Source: CAXQUZ01 sp942491145 (GTDB lineage: Bacteria > Myxococcota_A > UBA796 > UBA2385). Taken from it: a DNA stretch of 64,000 nt. The stretch spans positions 1-64,000 of the forward strand of contig CALOBC010000006.1 of the NCBI GenBank assembly GCA_942491145.1. Reading direction: 5' to 3'. The notes under the pieces were generated by a model that ran no database searches, was not told where the DNA came from, and saw only the letters and a program-made list of their open reading frames with translations. Both the position numbers and the translations under genes were made by a program. Shown in pieces: positions 48,828 to 58,725 of this stretch (within the stretch, counting starts at the first letter, position 1; the number at the start of each line of letters is the position of its first letter).

Positions 48828-49847
48828 ATGACGGTCCACGTTCTCCCTTGCGAGAAGGTCCCTGCCCCTGCCACTTTGGGGTGGGACGCCGGCCTCGAAG
48901 CCACCGAAGCGCTGATGCGCAGCCTTGCCGCTGCGGGTCGACTGGATCGGGCGGGCATCATGGTGCAGGAACACCTGGCCACCGGTGGAAAGCGCGTGCG
49001 GGCCCGGCTGGCACTCGCCGCTGCGGACGCATTCGGGCTGCCCCGCGACCGTGCCGTGCCGTGGGCGGCGGCGGTGGAGCTGCTCCACAACGCCACGCTC
49101 ATCCATGACGACATCCAGGACGGCGACACGACCCGCCGGGGCCAGCCCACGACCTGGGTGCGGCACGGGGTCGGTCAAGCGATCAACGCCGGCGACTTGA
49201 TGCTGATGCTGCCGTTTCTCTCGGTCTCCCAGGCCGACGTGAGCGGGGACGTGCGCGCGGCGCTGTGCCGTTTGTTGGCGGATGCTGCGCTGTGTACGGT
49301 GCGGGGCCAAGTGGAAGACCTGGACCTCCTCCCCGGCGGCCACCTCGGCCGGTCAAGCTGGGAGCGAGCGGCCCGCGGCAAGACCGGCGGCCTGTTCTCC
49401 CTGCCGATCCAGGGCGCGGCGCTGTGTGCCGGGCTGGACCTCGACGTGGCGCGGACGGTGGCGGCCCCCTTCGAAGAGGTGGGGGTGCTCTTTCAGCTCC
49501 AAGACGACGTGGTGGACCTCTACGGGAACAAGGGGCGCGGTGCCGTCGGCTCCGACCTGCGGGAGGGCAAGGTGAGCAGCCTTGTGGTCGCCCACCTCGA
49601 GCGCTGTCCCGAGGACCAAGACTGGTTGCTCGGTGTGCTCCGTGCTGACCGGGCCGACACGGCCGATGCGGACGTGCTCCTGGCTTGTCGACGTTTTCGT
49701 GAGAGTGGCGCACTGGACGCTGTTGTCGACGACATTCGCAGAATCGAGACCGGTGTGCGCACCGACCCCCGCTTGCCCGAGACCCTGCGTCCGGTGGCTG
49801 TTGAGCTGCTCGGCCTGGTGCTCCGCCCCATCCAACACCTGCTGTAG
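48828..49847 (+). CDS. crtE: Geranylgeranyl diphosphate synthase
   Basis: A 339-residue polyprenyl synthase. ATG 48828 has GGAG seven bases upstream; a GTG at 48822 precedes it. The first Asp-rich motif is LIHDDIQDGDTTRRG, the second LFQLQDDVVDLYG, and GGKRVRARLALAAADAFGL is the first conserved lysine/arginine region. It condenses IPP onto allylic diphosphates to give the C20 substrate for CrtB. It is in the rightward crt operon between crtL and crtI. Confidence 0.87.
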   Translation: MTVHVLPCEKVPAPATLGWDAGLEATEALMRSLAAAGRLDRAGIMVQEHLATGGKRVRARLALAAADAFGLPRDRAVPWAAAVELLHNATLIHDDIQDGDTTRRGQPTTWVRHGVGQAINAGDLMLMLPFLSVSQADVSGDVRAALCRLLADAALCTVRGQVEDLDLLPGGHLGRSSWERAARGKTGGLFSLPIQGAALCAGLDLDVARTVAAPFEEVGVLFQLQDDVVDLYGNKGRGAVGSDLREGKVSSLVVAHLERCPEDQDWLLGVLRADRADTADADVLLACRRFRESGALDAVVDDIRRIETGVRTDPRLPETLRPVAVELLGLVLRPIQHLL

Positions 49848-49856
49848 GTCAAGCCG

Positions 49857-51380
49857 ATGTCCACCACGAACTCAGACGCGCCGGTTGTCGTCATCGGCGC
49901 CGGCTTCGGTGGCCTCGCTGCGGCCATTCGCTTGCGGGCCATGGGCCACAAGGTGCTCGTGCTCGAAGCGGGCGACCAGCCGGGCGGTCGGGCACGGGTC
50001 TTCCGCGACGAGGGCTTCACCTTCGACGCGGGCCCCACGGTCATCACGGCGCCCTACTTGCTCGACGAGCTGTTCTCGCTCGTGGGCCGGGACGCCCGGG
50101 ACTACTTCCAGCTTGTGCCGGTGGACCCCTTCTACCGGGTCAAGTTCCCCACGGGCGAGTCGTTCGACTACGTCGGCGAAGAGGACCGCATCACGGCCCA
50201 GATCGCCGAGATCTCGCCCGAGGATGTGGACGGCTACCGGCGGCTGGCGGCCCACACCAAGCGCATCTTCGACGTGGGCTACACCGGCTTGGCCGACCAG
50301 CCCTTCGACAAGCTGTGGGACATGATGAAGGTGGTGCCCGACATGATGCGGCTGGAGAGCCACCGCACCGTGTATGGGCTGGTGAGTCGCTACATCAAGG
50401 ACGAGCGGCTGCGTCAGGTGTTTACCTTCCAGCCCCTGCTGGTCGGCGGCAACCCGCTCAAGACCACCAGCATCTACATGCTGATCCACTGGCTGGAGCG
50501 CAAGTGGGGCGTGCACTTCGCGATGGGCGGCACCGGCGCCATTGTCGACGCGCTCACCCGCTTGCTCGACGAGCTGGAGGTGCCCGTGCGCTGCGGCGCG
50601 GCAGTGGACCACATCGAAGTGGAGTCCGGCCGGGCCACGGCGGTCGTGTTGGCCGGTGGGGAGCGCATTCCCTGCAATTTCGTGGTCAGCAATGCCGACC
50701 CGTCGATGGTCTACACGAAGATGATCGAGCCCCGGTGGCGCAGCAAACACACCGACCGCTCCGTGGCGCGCAAGAAGCAGTCCATGAGCCTGTTTGTGAC
50801 CTACTTCGGCACCAAGGTGGCCTACCCGGACCAAGCCCACCACACCATCGTGCTGGGCCCCCGCTACCAGGGGCTGCTCACCGACATCTTCGACCGAAAG
50901 GTGCTCGCTGAGGACTTCTCGCTCTACCTGCATGCGCCGACCCGGACCGATCCCAGCTTGGCGCCCCCTGGTGGTGAGTGTTTCTACGTATTGTCCCCGG
51001 TGCCCAATGACCTCAGCGGCATCGACTGGGAGAAGGCGGCGCCGGAGTACGAGAACCGCATTCTGGACCACCTCGAAGCCCACCACTTGCCCAACCTGCG
51101 CGAGAACCTCGTGACCTGCAAGTCGGTGGACCCGCGCTACTTCCGCCAGGACCTGCGCAGCTACCAGGGCGCGGCCTTCGGCATCGAGCCGATCCTGACC
51201 CAGTCGGCGTGGTTCCGGTACCACAACCGGTCCGAAGACGTCGAAGGGCTCTTCTTTGTCGGCGCGAGCACCCACCCCGGCGCCGGCGTGCCCGGTGTGT
51301 TGTGTGGGGCCAAGGTGCTGGAGAAGGTGGTGCCCTCCCCCCGCCAGGCGCTGACTGTGCCGATGCGGATGGCGCAGTGA
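49857..51380 (+). CDS. crtI: Phytoene desaturase
   Basis: A 507-residue CrtI. VVVIGAGFGGLAAAIRLRAM and EAGDQPGGRARVFRDEGFTF make the FAD site. Then come FDAGPTVITAPYLLDELFSL, the substrate-region 'HTIVLGPRYQGLLTDIFDRK', and at the end LFFVGASTHPGAGVPGVLCG, the bacterial CrtI signature. It desaturates phytoene in three or four steps to neurosporene or lycopene. Its stop overlaps the GTG of crtB. Confidence 0.9.
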   Translation: MSTTNSDAPVVVIGAGFGGLAAAIRLRAMGHKVLVLEAGDQPGGRARVFRDEGFTFDAGPTVITAPYLLDELFSLVGRDARDYFQLVPVDPFYRVKFPTGESFDYVGEEDRITAQIAEISPEDVDGYRRLAAHTKRIFDVGYTGLADQPFDKLWDMMKVVPDMMRLESHRTVYGLVSRYIKDERLRQVFTFQPLLVGGNPLKTTSIYMLIHWLERKWGVHFAMGGTGAIVDALTRLLDELEVPVRCGAAVDHIEVESGRATAVVLAGGERIPCNFVVSNADPSMVYTKMIEPRWRSKHTDRSVARKKQSMSLFVTYFGTKVAYPDQAHHTIVLGPRYQGLLTDIFDRKVLAEDFSLYLHAPTRTDPSLAPPGGECFYVLSPVPNDLSGIDWEKAAPEYENRILDHLEAHHLPNLRENLVTCKSVDPRYFRQDLRSYQGAAFGIEPILTQSAWFRYHNRSEDVEGLFFVGASTHPGAGVPGVLCGAKVLEKVVPSPRQALTVPMRMAQ

Positions 51381-52249
51381 CGGCGGCCCTTGTGGCCGAC
51401 AGCCGGGCGGTGCTCGCCAAGCATGCTCGCAGCTTCCAGACCGCGTCGTGGCTGTTGCCCGGCGAGGCTCGGGACGACGCGGCGGTGCTGTACGCCTTTT
51501 GCCGGCTGGTGGACGACATTGCCGATGAGGGCGATGACAAGGTGGTGGCCCGCCGGGACCTTGAGCTCCTGCAAGCCGAGCTGCGCAGAGAAGCGGAGCC
51601 CCGGCCGCTGGTGGTGCTGTTGCACGCGGTGGCCGCACGGCGTGGCATGGACCTGCACGCGGCCGAGGAGCTGATCGACGGCGCGCTCACCGACCTCGAC
51701 CCGGTCATCATCGCCGATGAGGCCGAGCTGATGCGCTATTGCTACTTGGTGGCCGGCACGGTCGGCGTGTTGATGTGCGGGGTGTTGGGGGTGACCGACG
51801 CCCACGCCCGCTCCCACGCGGTGGCGCTGGGCGAAGGCATGCAGCTCACCAACATCTGCCGGGATGTGGCTGAAGACGCGGGCATTGGGCGGGTCTATGT
51901 GCCGGCCTCGCTGCTCGAAGCCCAGGGTCAGACCTCGGCGGCGGTGCTGGACGGCACGGTCGACCGTGTGGCGCTGGCCCGGGTGGTGCGCACGATGCTC
52001 GGAACGGCCGATGCGCGCTATGCCCACGGCTTTGCCGGGATGGGCTTCATCCCCGCCCGCACCCGCGCCGCCATCTTGGTGGCCGCCCACCTCTACCGCA
52101 GCATCGGCTTGCGGCTGGTCGACAAGCACGGCGCAGACCCGATGCACGGCCGCACCATCGTGCCGGGACCGGGTCGGGCATGGGCGGTGGTGAAGGGCTT
52201 GCGGGACCACCTGCGCTTGTTGCTCACGGGCCGCTTGGCCTTGGCCTGA
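51377..52249 (+). CDS. crtB: Phytoene synthase
   Basis: A 290-residue squalene/phytoene synthase from GTG 51377 (GTGA overlap with crtI). The first Asp motif is FCRLVDDIADEGDD, the second NICRDVAEDAGIGRVYVPAS, with the 'YCYLVAGTVGVLMCGVLGV' region between. It condenses two GGPP into phytoene and is the first committed step of the pathway encoded here. Confidence 0.9.
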   Translation: MTAALVADSRAVLAKHARSFQTASWLLPGEARDDAAVLYAFCRLVDDIADEGDDKVVARRDLELLQAELRREAEPRPLVVLLHAVAARRGMDLHAAEELIDGALTDLDPVIIADEAELMRYCYLVAGTVGVLMCGVLGVTDAHARSHAVALGEGMQLTNICRDVAEDAGIGRVYVPASLLEAQGQTSAAVLDGTVDRVALARVVRTMLGTADARYAHGFAGMGFIPARTRAAILVAAHLYRSIGLRLVDKHGADPMHGRTIVPGPGRAWAVVKGLRDHLRLLLTGRLALA

Positions 52250-52258
52250 GGACGGGCA

Positions 52259-52771
52259 ATGGACGCTCTGGACAAAGTCCTGATCTGGCTGGTGGTGGGT
52301 GTTCCCGTCGCATTGGCCATGGAGCCCTGGGCCGCCTTTCTTCACGGCAAGGTCTGGCATCGCTGGGGCTACATCCTGCACGAGAGCCACCACCGCCCGC
52401 GCACGGGTCCGTTCGAGGCCAATGACCTGTTTGCGCTGACCCACGCCATTCCCGCGATCTGCCTGATCTTGTATGGCTGTGTGGGGCCCCAAGGTTGGGT
52501 GCGGGAAGCGGGCTTTGGCTTTGGACTGGGACTGACGGCCTTTGGCCTCGCGTATGCCCTGGTGCACGATGGTCTCGTGCACGAGCGCTTGCCGGTGGGC
52601 ATCTTGAAGCGCAGTGCCTGGCTGCGCACCATTGTGGCGGCCCACCGGGTGCACCACCGAGACGGTGCGGTGCCCTATGGCTTGTTTCGTGGACCGGCGG
52701 AGCTCCGCGCGGCAGCCCGGCGCAACCGGGAGCAAAAGGCCGTGACCACCGACGAAGCCTCTCCCCGCTGA
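52259..52771 (+). CDS. crtZ: Beta-carotene 3-hydroxylase (di-iron)
   Basis: A 170-residue membrane hydroxylase of the CrtZ type. The histidine boxes HGKVWHRWGYILHESHH, VHDGLVHERLP and AHRVHHRDG give the di-iron site of the fatty-acid-hydroxylase/CrtZ family. Hydrophobic segments (VLIWLVVGVPVALAM, IPAICLILYGCVG, GFGLGLTAFGLAYALV) flank them. It hydroxylates the beta-ring at C-3, so at least one ring end is oxidised. It lies ten bases after crtB. Confidence 0.87.
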   Translation: MDALDKVLIWLVVGVPVALAMEPWAAFLHGKVWHRWGYILHESHHRPRTGPFEANDLFALTHAIPAICLILYGCVGPQGWVREAGFGFGLGLTAFGLAYALVHDGLVHERLPVGILKRSAWLRTIVAAHRVHHRDGAVPYGLFRGPAELRAAARRNREQKAVTTDEASPR

Positions 52772-52831
52772 GCATCCGTGGGGGCCTGGGGGGGGCGGGG
52801 GCAATAGGACTGCTCATCCAGTGGAGGCCCC

Positions 52832-54127
<1,296 letters not shown>

Positions 54128-54201
54128 CCGCCGCTTCTCCGCTGGAGGGCATGGTCAGCACCGGCGCCGTGGGTCACGGTGGTGCATCCCCAGGAGGCCC
54201 C

Positions 54202-55077
54202 GTGTCCACGTCCCTCGATCTGCGCCACGCCGCCGTCCAGCTCATTGAAGCGGGGGACGGGAGCCTCGCCCACCGCGTGGTCGGCGAAGGGCCGGATGTC
54301 GTCTTTGTGCACGGCTGGCCGCTTCACGGCATGACCTGGCGGAACATCGTGCCACTGGTGGCCGCCGCGGGCTATCGCTGCCATGTCTTCGATCTGCCTG
54401 GCACTGGATCGTCGAAGTGGTCCACAAACACGTTATTCTCGGTGCCTGCCCATGCCCGCAGGATCGAGCAGGCCCTCACGACGCTGGGGTTGGCGTCGGT
54501 GGCGCTGGTGGGCCACAACAGCGGCTCGGCCATCGCTCGGTATGTGGCGGGTGCGATGGGGGCCTCGGCCTGGGCCAATGTGGTGGCAGGCAGCGAGATT
54601 CCCGACCACCACCCGCTGTTGCTCAAGGGCATGCTGTTCGCGGGGCGCCTGCCGGGCCGTCGGCTGGGCTTTCGCACCCTGCTCCGCACCCGCGTGCTGC
54701 GGCACTCCGCCATGGGCTTCGGGGCATGCTTTGTGGACTTGAAGTGCGCCGAAGGAGAATTCCACCGCTGGTTCGCCGAGCCGCTGATTCGGGACGACCG
54801 GGCCTTTGCCGGCCAGATGGGCCTTGTGCAGGACTGGGACTGGGCGGCGACCGACAACCTGCGCGAGGTGCACACCCGGATGGTCGGCCCGAGCTTGTTG
54901 CTGTGGGGCGACGGTGACCCCTACTTCCCGGTGGACAAGGCGCGGGCGATGGCGGCCCAGCTTGCCGGCGGGGCCACCTTCCACAGCCGGGCCGACGGCA
55001 AGCTGTTTGTGCACGAAGAACACCCGGCTTGGTTTGCGGAGCACATGGTCAATTTCTTTGCGGACCTCGCACCCTGA
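54202..55077 (+). CDS. Alpha/beta-hydrolase-fold protein with Asn at the nucleophile elbow
   Basis: A 291-residue protein from GTG 54202 (AGGAGG five bases upstream). VVFVHGWPLHGMTWRNIVPL holds the HGWP oxyanion motif, and FDLPGTGSSKW is the next strand. The elbow is LVGHNSGSAIARYVAG: Asn where Ser, Asp or Cys usually acts, with a Ser next to it. SLLLWGDGDPYFPVDKARAM carries the acidic residue, and FVHEEHPAWF the His. It may use an unusual nucleophile or be non-hydrolytic. Its substrate is unknown. Confidence 0.75.
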   Translation: MSTSLDLRHAAVQLIEAGDGSLAHRVVGEGPDVVFVHGWPLHGMTWRNIVPLVAAAGYRCHVFDLPGTGSSKWSTNTLFSVPAHARRIEQALTTLGLASVALVGHNSGSAIARYVAGAMGASAWANVVAGSEIPDHHPLLLKGMLFAGRLPGRRLGFRTLLRTRVLRHSAMGFGACFVDLKCAEGEFHRWFAEPLIRDDRAFAGQMGLVQDWDWAATDNLREVHTRMVGPSLLLWGDGDPYFPVDKARAMAAQLAGGATFHSRADGKLFVHEEHPAWFAEHMVNFFADLAP

Positions 55078-55172
55078 GCGGAGCGGCAGCGGCTGGCCCG
55101 GGTGTCCTCTGCCACTTCGGCCTCCGCGATAGGGGCGCTTGAAGTCCCGCTTCTTCAACCTCGGGGTGTCTT

Positions 55173-55946
55173 GTGCTGCGTGTTCTTGTGTTTTCTCTTG
55201 GGTTGTTGGGTGCCACTCCGCCGGCGCTGGCGAAGGCGCCCCCTGCGTCCTCCAGCGTGGTGGATGCGGCCGACCGCTCGGCTGAAGACCGTGCGCTGGA
55301 TGCCAGCCGCAAGCCGGCAGCGCTGTTGGCTGTGCTCAAGCTCCAGCCCGGGGCCAAGGTGGCGGAGATCGGCGCGGGTGGTGGCTACACGTCGGAGCTG
55401 TTGGCCCGGGCGGTGGGGCCCACGGGCCGGGTGTGGGGACAGAACGCGCCCTTTGTGTTGGAGCGCTTCGCCGAGGCCCCGTGGTCCGAGCGACTCAAGA
55501 AGCCCGTGATGTCGCCCGTGCGGCGGCTGGACCGTCCCTTCGATGATCCCTTCCCCGATGACTTTGCAGGTCAAGGCAAGCTCGATGCGGTGGCCAATGT
55601 GTTGTTCTACCACGACACCATCTGGCAAGAGGTGGACCGGGCTGCCATGAACAAGGACATTCTCGATGCCCTCAAGCCGGGTGGTGTTTACCTCATCGTG
55701 GACCACGCGGCGCGGCCCGAGGACGGCATGAAGGTGACGAAGACGCTGCACCGCATCGCAGAGGATGCGCTGATCGCGGACATCACCGCGGCAGGTTTTG
55801 TGTTGGAGTCCCATGCCGGCTTCCTGCGCAACCCGGCCGACACCTGCGACTGGAACGCGTCAAGGGCTGCCGAAGTGGCCAAGCGGGGCACGAGCGACCG
55901 CTTTGTGTTGGTGTTCCGCAAGCCGATGGACCCGGGCCCCCAGTAG
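55173..55946 (+). CDS. Exported class I SAM-dependent methyltransferase-like protein
   Basis: A 257-residue protein from GTG 55173 with a signal peptide (LRVLVFSLGLLGATPPALAK). Motif I is VAEIGAGGGYTSELLARAVG; YLIVDHAARPEDG is near motif IV; 'DITAAGFVLESHAGFLRNP' is towards the end. Similar periplasmic or exported methyltransferase-like proteins are known in many proteobacteria, but since SAM is not present outside the cytoplasm, their role is unclear. It may bind something else. Confidence 0.75.
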   Translation: MLRVLVFSLGLLGATPPALAKAPPASSSVVDAADRSAEDRALDASRKPAALLAVLKLQPGAKVAEIGAGGGYTSELLARAVGPTGRVWGQNAPFVLERFAEAPWSERLKKPVMSPVRRLDRPFDDPFPDDFAGQGKLDAVANVLFYHDTIWQEVDRAAMNKDILDALKPGGVYLIVDHAARPEDGMKVTKTLHRIAEDALIADITAAGFVLESHAGFLRNPADTCDWNASRAAEVAKRGTSDRFVLVFRKPMDPGPQ

Positions 55947-55978
55947 GCCGTTGGCGCACCCTCCCCAGGTCCCCATGG

Positions 55979-56923
55979 TCAGGGCAGCACTTCAGGCGGT
56001 TCCACCGTCACGGACGGCAGCCCAAGTCCGGGCGCCATCGGTGCAAACGTCTGGAGCATGGGCTCCGAGAACAGTGGTGAGCAGACGATCATCACCGTCG
56101 CGGTCCACATGCGGCCAGCGGGCTTTGACCACCCCCTCACCCCGAGGACCTGCTCTGCGCCGATCACCAAGATCTGCACCACAAAGAACAAGGCAAACAG
56201 GCCGGCCCAGCCCCACTCCAGCCCGGGCTTGGCCACGTAGAGATGCAGCACGGCGCTCGCCACAAACGACACGGCCAAGCCAGTCCTGGGCCGTCGCCGG
56301 CGGGCCATGGGCATGAAGAAGTGCCGCTTGAGCCACGCACCGACCACCTGGTTCCAGCGCACCCCCCAGAACTCCTGCACCGTGCGGGACCGCAGCGGGG
56401 CTTTGTGCAGGGTGGGGGGCCGCACGCCAACCAACGCATTGGCGAAGATGATGATCCTTGGACCACTCTCGAACATCGACACCACAAAACCGGCGAAGGC
56501 CAGCCAGCGCAGGGCCACGCCGGGCCGGCCGCCAAGCTGAGGGGCGACCCAGAGGGACAGGCCCAGGCAAGCGGCCGCCGACCCGGCCCAGCCGAGGGCT
56601 TCGAGCAGGGTGCGCGTGGCGAAGTGTCGGGGCACCCGCTTGCTGTCCCGCGTGTCGAAGACAGCGACCATCAGCCAGATGCGGTGCAGTGGTGGCAGGG
56701 GGCGCTTCTGCCAGAACAGGTCCCAGGCGCGCATGCCCACGATGAGACAGGGCAGGCTGGCCCCGACCCGCACCATCGGCGGGGCCGCGAGCAGGTAGGG
56801 CAGCGCGAGCACGACCCCAGCGACGGCAAGGCCGAGGATGCGGCGCCACCGGGGGCCCGTGATCAAGCCCGCCGCGAGCGGCGCCAGCACCGCAAACACC
56901 AAAGCCGCGATCACCAGGGACAT
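55979..56923 (-). CDS. MBOAT / wax-synthase-like membrane acyltransferase
   Basis: A 314-residue protein with about eight membrane helices. The motif TVQEFWGVRWNQVVGAWLKR resembles the wax-synthase domain 'FWGRRWxQ', followed by ASAVLHLYVAKPGLEWGWAG, where the catalytic His of MBOAT enzymes sits in a hydrophobic helix. 'MRAWDLFWQKRPLPPLHRIW' earlier is also typical. It could esterify long-chain alcohols or a lipid; no accessory gene adjoins it. Confidence 0.65.
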   Translation of the reverse strand: MSLVIAALVFAVLAPLAAGLITGPRWRRILGLAVAGVVLALPYLLAAPPMVRVGASLPCLIVGMRAWDLFWQKRPLPPLHRIWLMVAVFDTRDSKRVPRHFATRTLLEALGWAGSAAACLGLSLWVAPQLGGRPGVALRWLAFAGFVVSMFESGPRIIIFANALVGVRPPTLHKAPLRSRTVQEFWGVRWNQVVGAWLKRHFFMPMARRRRPRTGLAVSFVASAVLHLYVAKPGLEWGWAGLFALFFVVQILVIGAEQVLGVRGWSKPAGRMWTATVMIVCSPLFSEPMLQTFAPMAPGLGLPSVTVEPPEVLP

Positions 56924-56956
56924 CTCAGCTCCGAACCCCCGCTCGACCCCGAAGCC

Positions 56957-57832
56957 TCACAGGCCCAGTGCGCGCAGGTCGAGCCGGCCGTCCTTCATCG
57001 GGGGGCACCACGCCACCGTGCCGTTGACGGGCCGGCTGAACTTGAACAGGGCGTCGACAATGCCGTCATCCAGACCACACATGCGGCGCAGCAGGGCCTC
57101 GAAGGGGTTCAGGCTGTGGCCAAACGCAACAAACACCAAGCCCGCGCCTCGGTGGTCCGACCAGGGCATCGAGCGCCGCACCACAAACGCCTCGGGCGTG
57201 AAGTCTTCCTGGGCGGTGCGCTTGACGTGGGCCGAGGGGGGCGCCGCCTCGAGCTCGTCGTTGCTGACCCGGTCCCGGCCGATGGTGTGGTTCTGTTCGG
57301 TGGGCGACATCGACGCAAAGTGGCGCAGGTCGTGGACCCAGCGCTGGACGGCGATGATGCTGCCCCCCACGAGCCCGGACGGATCCGCTGGGATGATGGC
57401 CGCGGCGACTGCATCGTCTCCGTCGGGATTCTCGGTGCCGTCTTCGTAGCCCGTGAGGTCCCGTCCGCCGTCGTAGACATAGGTTGCGGTGTCGTCGAGC
57501 ACCAGCAGGGTCTCCGGTAGCGCATCGAGCAGGGCGTTGCTGCGGTGGAGCACCTCCCCGGGATCGGCACCGGTCACCCGGACCACCACATCGGCAGGTG
57601 TCGTCGGGATGCGCAGGTCCCCGGCGGACAGCGCCGGAAGCGGACGGAGGCCCGGGATCTTCTGCTTCAGGTCGGCCACCAGCTCGGCACCCAGGCCGAT
57701 GAGAACACCCTCGGGTAGGTTCAACTCGGCGAGTGCGGCCACAAGCTGCTCGGCGGAGAGCGCCGGGATCCGCTTCATGAACAAAAAGCGGCCCGCGGGG
57801 GTGACGGGGGCGAGGATGTGGGCGTGGTCCAT
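56957..57832 (-). CDS. Dye-decolorising peroxidase (DyP)
   Basis: A 291-residue haem peroxidase. Start ATG 57832 with AGGAG seven bases upstream. The DyP motif GXXDG is in DLTGYEDGTENPDGDDAVAA. IIAVQRWVHDLRHFASMSPT and TIGRDRVSNDELEAAPPSAH, HVKRTA carry the distal and proximal residues, and DHRGAGLVFVAFGHSLNPF is the end of the fold. There is no Tat signal, so it is cytoplasmic; such B-type DyPs are often encapsulin cargo, but the tail shows no obvious cargo peptide and no encapsulin gene is next to it. Confidence 0.85.
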   Translation of the reverse strand: MDHAHILAPVTPAGRFLFMKRIPALSAEQLVAALAELNLPEGVLIGLGAELVADLKQKIPGLRPLPALSAGDLRIPTTPADVVVRVTGADPGEVLHRSNALLDALPETLLVLDDTATYVYDGGRDLTGYEDGTENPDGDDAVAAAIIPADPSGLVGGSIIAVQRWVHDLRHFASMSPTEQNHTIGRDRVSNDELEAAPPSAHVKRTAQEDFTPEAFVVRRSMPWSDHRGAGLVFVAFGHSLNPFEALLRRMCGLDDGIVDALFKFSRPVNGTVAWCPPMKDGRLDLRALGL

Positions 57833-57993
57833 GGTCGATCTCCTGGCTGGTCGCTGTATCACCCTCGCGGGGCGGTCTCGGCAGTGGGCCAGCGGCCCCA
57901 GGCGGTGCCCACAATCTGGAGTAGTGTTGGGCGATGGTGAACGCTGGCCCTTCGGGGTGCACCTGTGGGGTGTCGCGGACTGGGAGGGAAGCC

Positions 57994-58725
57994 ATGGTGG
58001 GTCGAACTCTGTGCGCTCTGGTGACCCTGCTGGGGTCCGGCGTGGCCACTGCGGCGCCGCTGGCGCTGGGGGACACGGTGTGGATGGTGGACGGCGGGTC
58101 GTTGTCGTTGCCCACCACCACGGTGGTGCTGGACGATGGCTACGCGTTCTCCGTCACCGATGCGCGCGGCCGACCGCAAGGCATGGTGGTGGTGGGACCG
58201 GTGGCTCAGGTGGTGCACGGCGGGGCCCCCCTCGCCACCACGCTGCACCGAGAGCTCGGACTGACCGACGGGGTGGACCCGGGCGGGGACTGGTCTGTGG
58301 CGGGGGACGTCGCCATCGTGTTGGGGGCGGCGGCCCAGCTCCCCGAGCACTGGCACCGCGTGGTCATCGAAGATGGCGTCGCCTTGGACCTGGATGCGCC
58401 CGATCCCGAGACCATCCTGGTGCGCCAGACCTCGGTCATTGCGGCGGCCCGCCGGGAGGCCACCCAAGCCCTGCACGCCCGCGAGTCGACCCTGGCAGGC
58501 CTTGGCTATTCCCTGTCCGACGCCACTGTCGCGTCCCCCTCCCCCCAGTGGGGCTTGCTGGATGTGCGCACGAGTGTGGTGCTGGGCGGGTTGGCCGGCA
58601 ACCGAAGCGCACCGGGCGACCGCTGGTTGCTGAGCGTGGCGGCGGACCCGGTGCTGCCCACGGGCGTCGGGGCGGCCAGCCTCGTCGGGGGACTGCGGCG
58701 GGTGGACCTCAAGACCGACTGTTGA
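57994..58725 (+). pseudogene. Exported protein, N-terminal part before an in-frame TGA
   Basis: A signal peptide follows ATG 57994 (VGRTLCALVTLLGSGVATAA). The mature part is beta-rich (DTVWMVDGGSLSLPTTTVVL, MVVVGPVAQVVHGGAPLATT, DVRTSVVLGGLAGNR). The frame ends at TGA 58723-58725 after DLKTDC, but the same frame reads straight on (LPPDQRSLVERMEDKQVVGL), a natural helix continuing the chain, so the TGA interrupts one 800-residue protein. A six-pair hairpin (ACCAGC-GGTC-GCTGGT, 58736-58751) starts 11 bases after it. No family is recognised. Confidence 0.6.
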
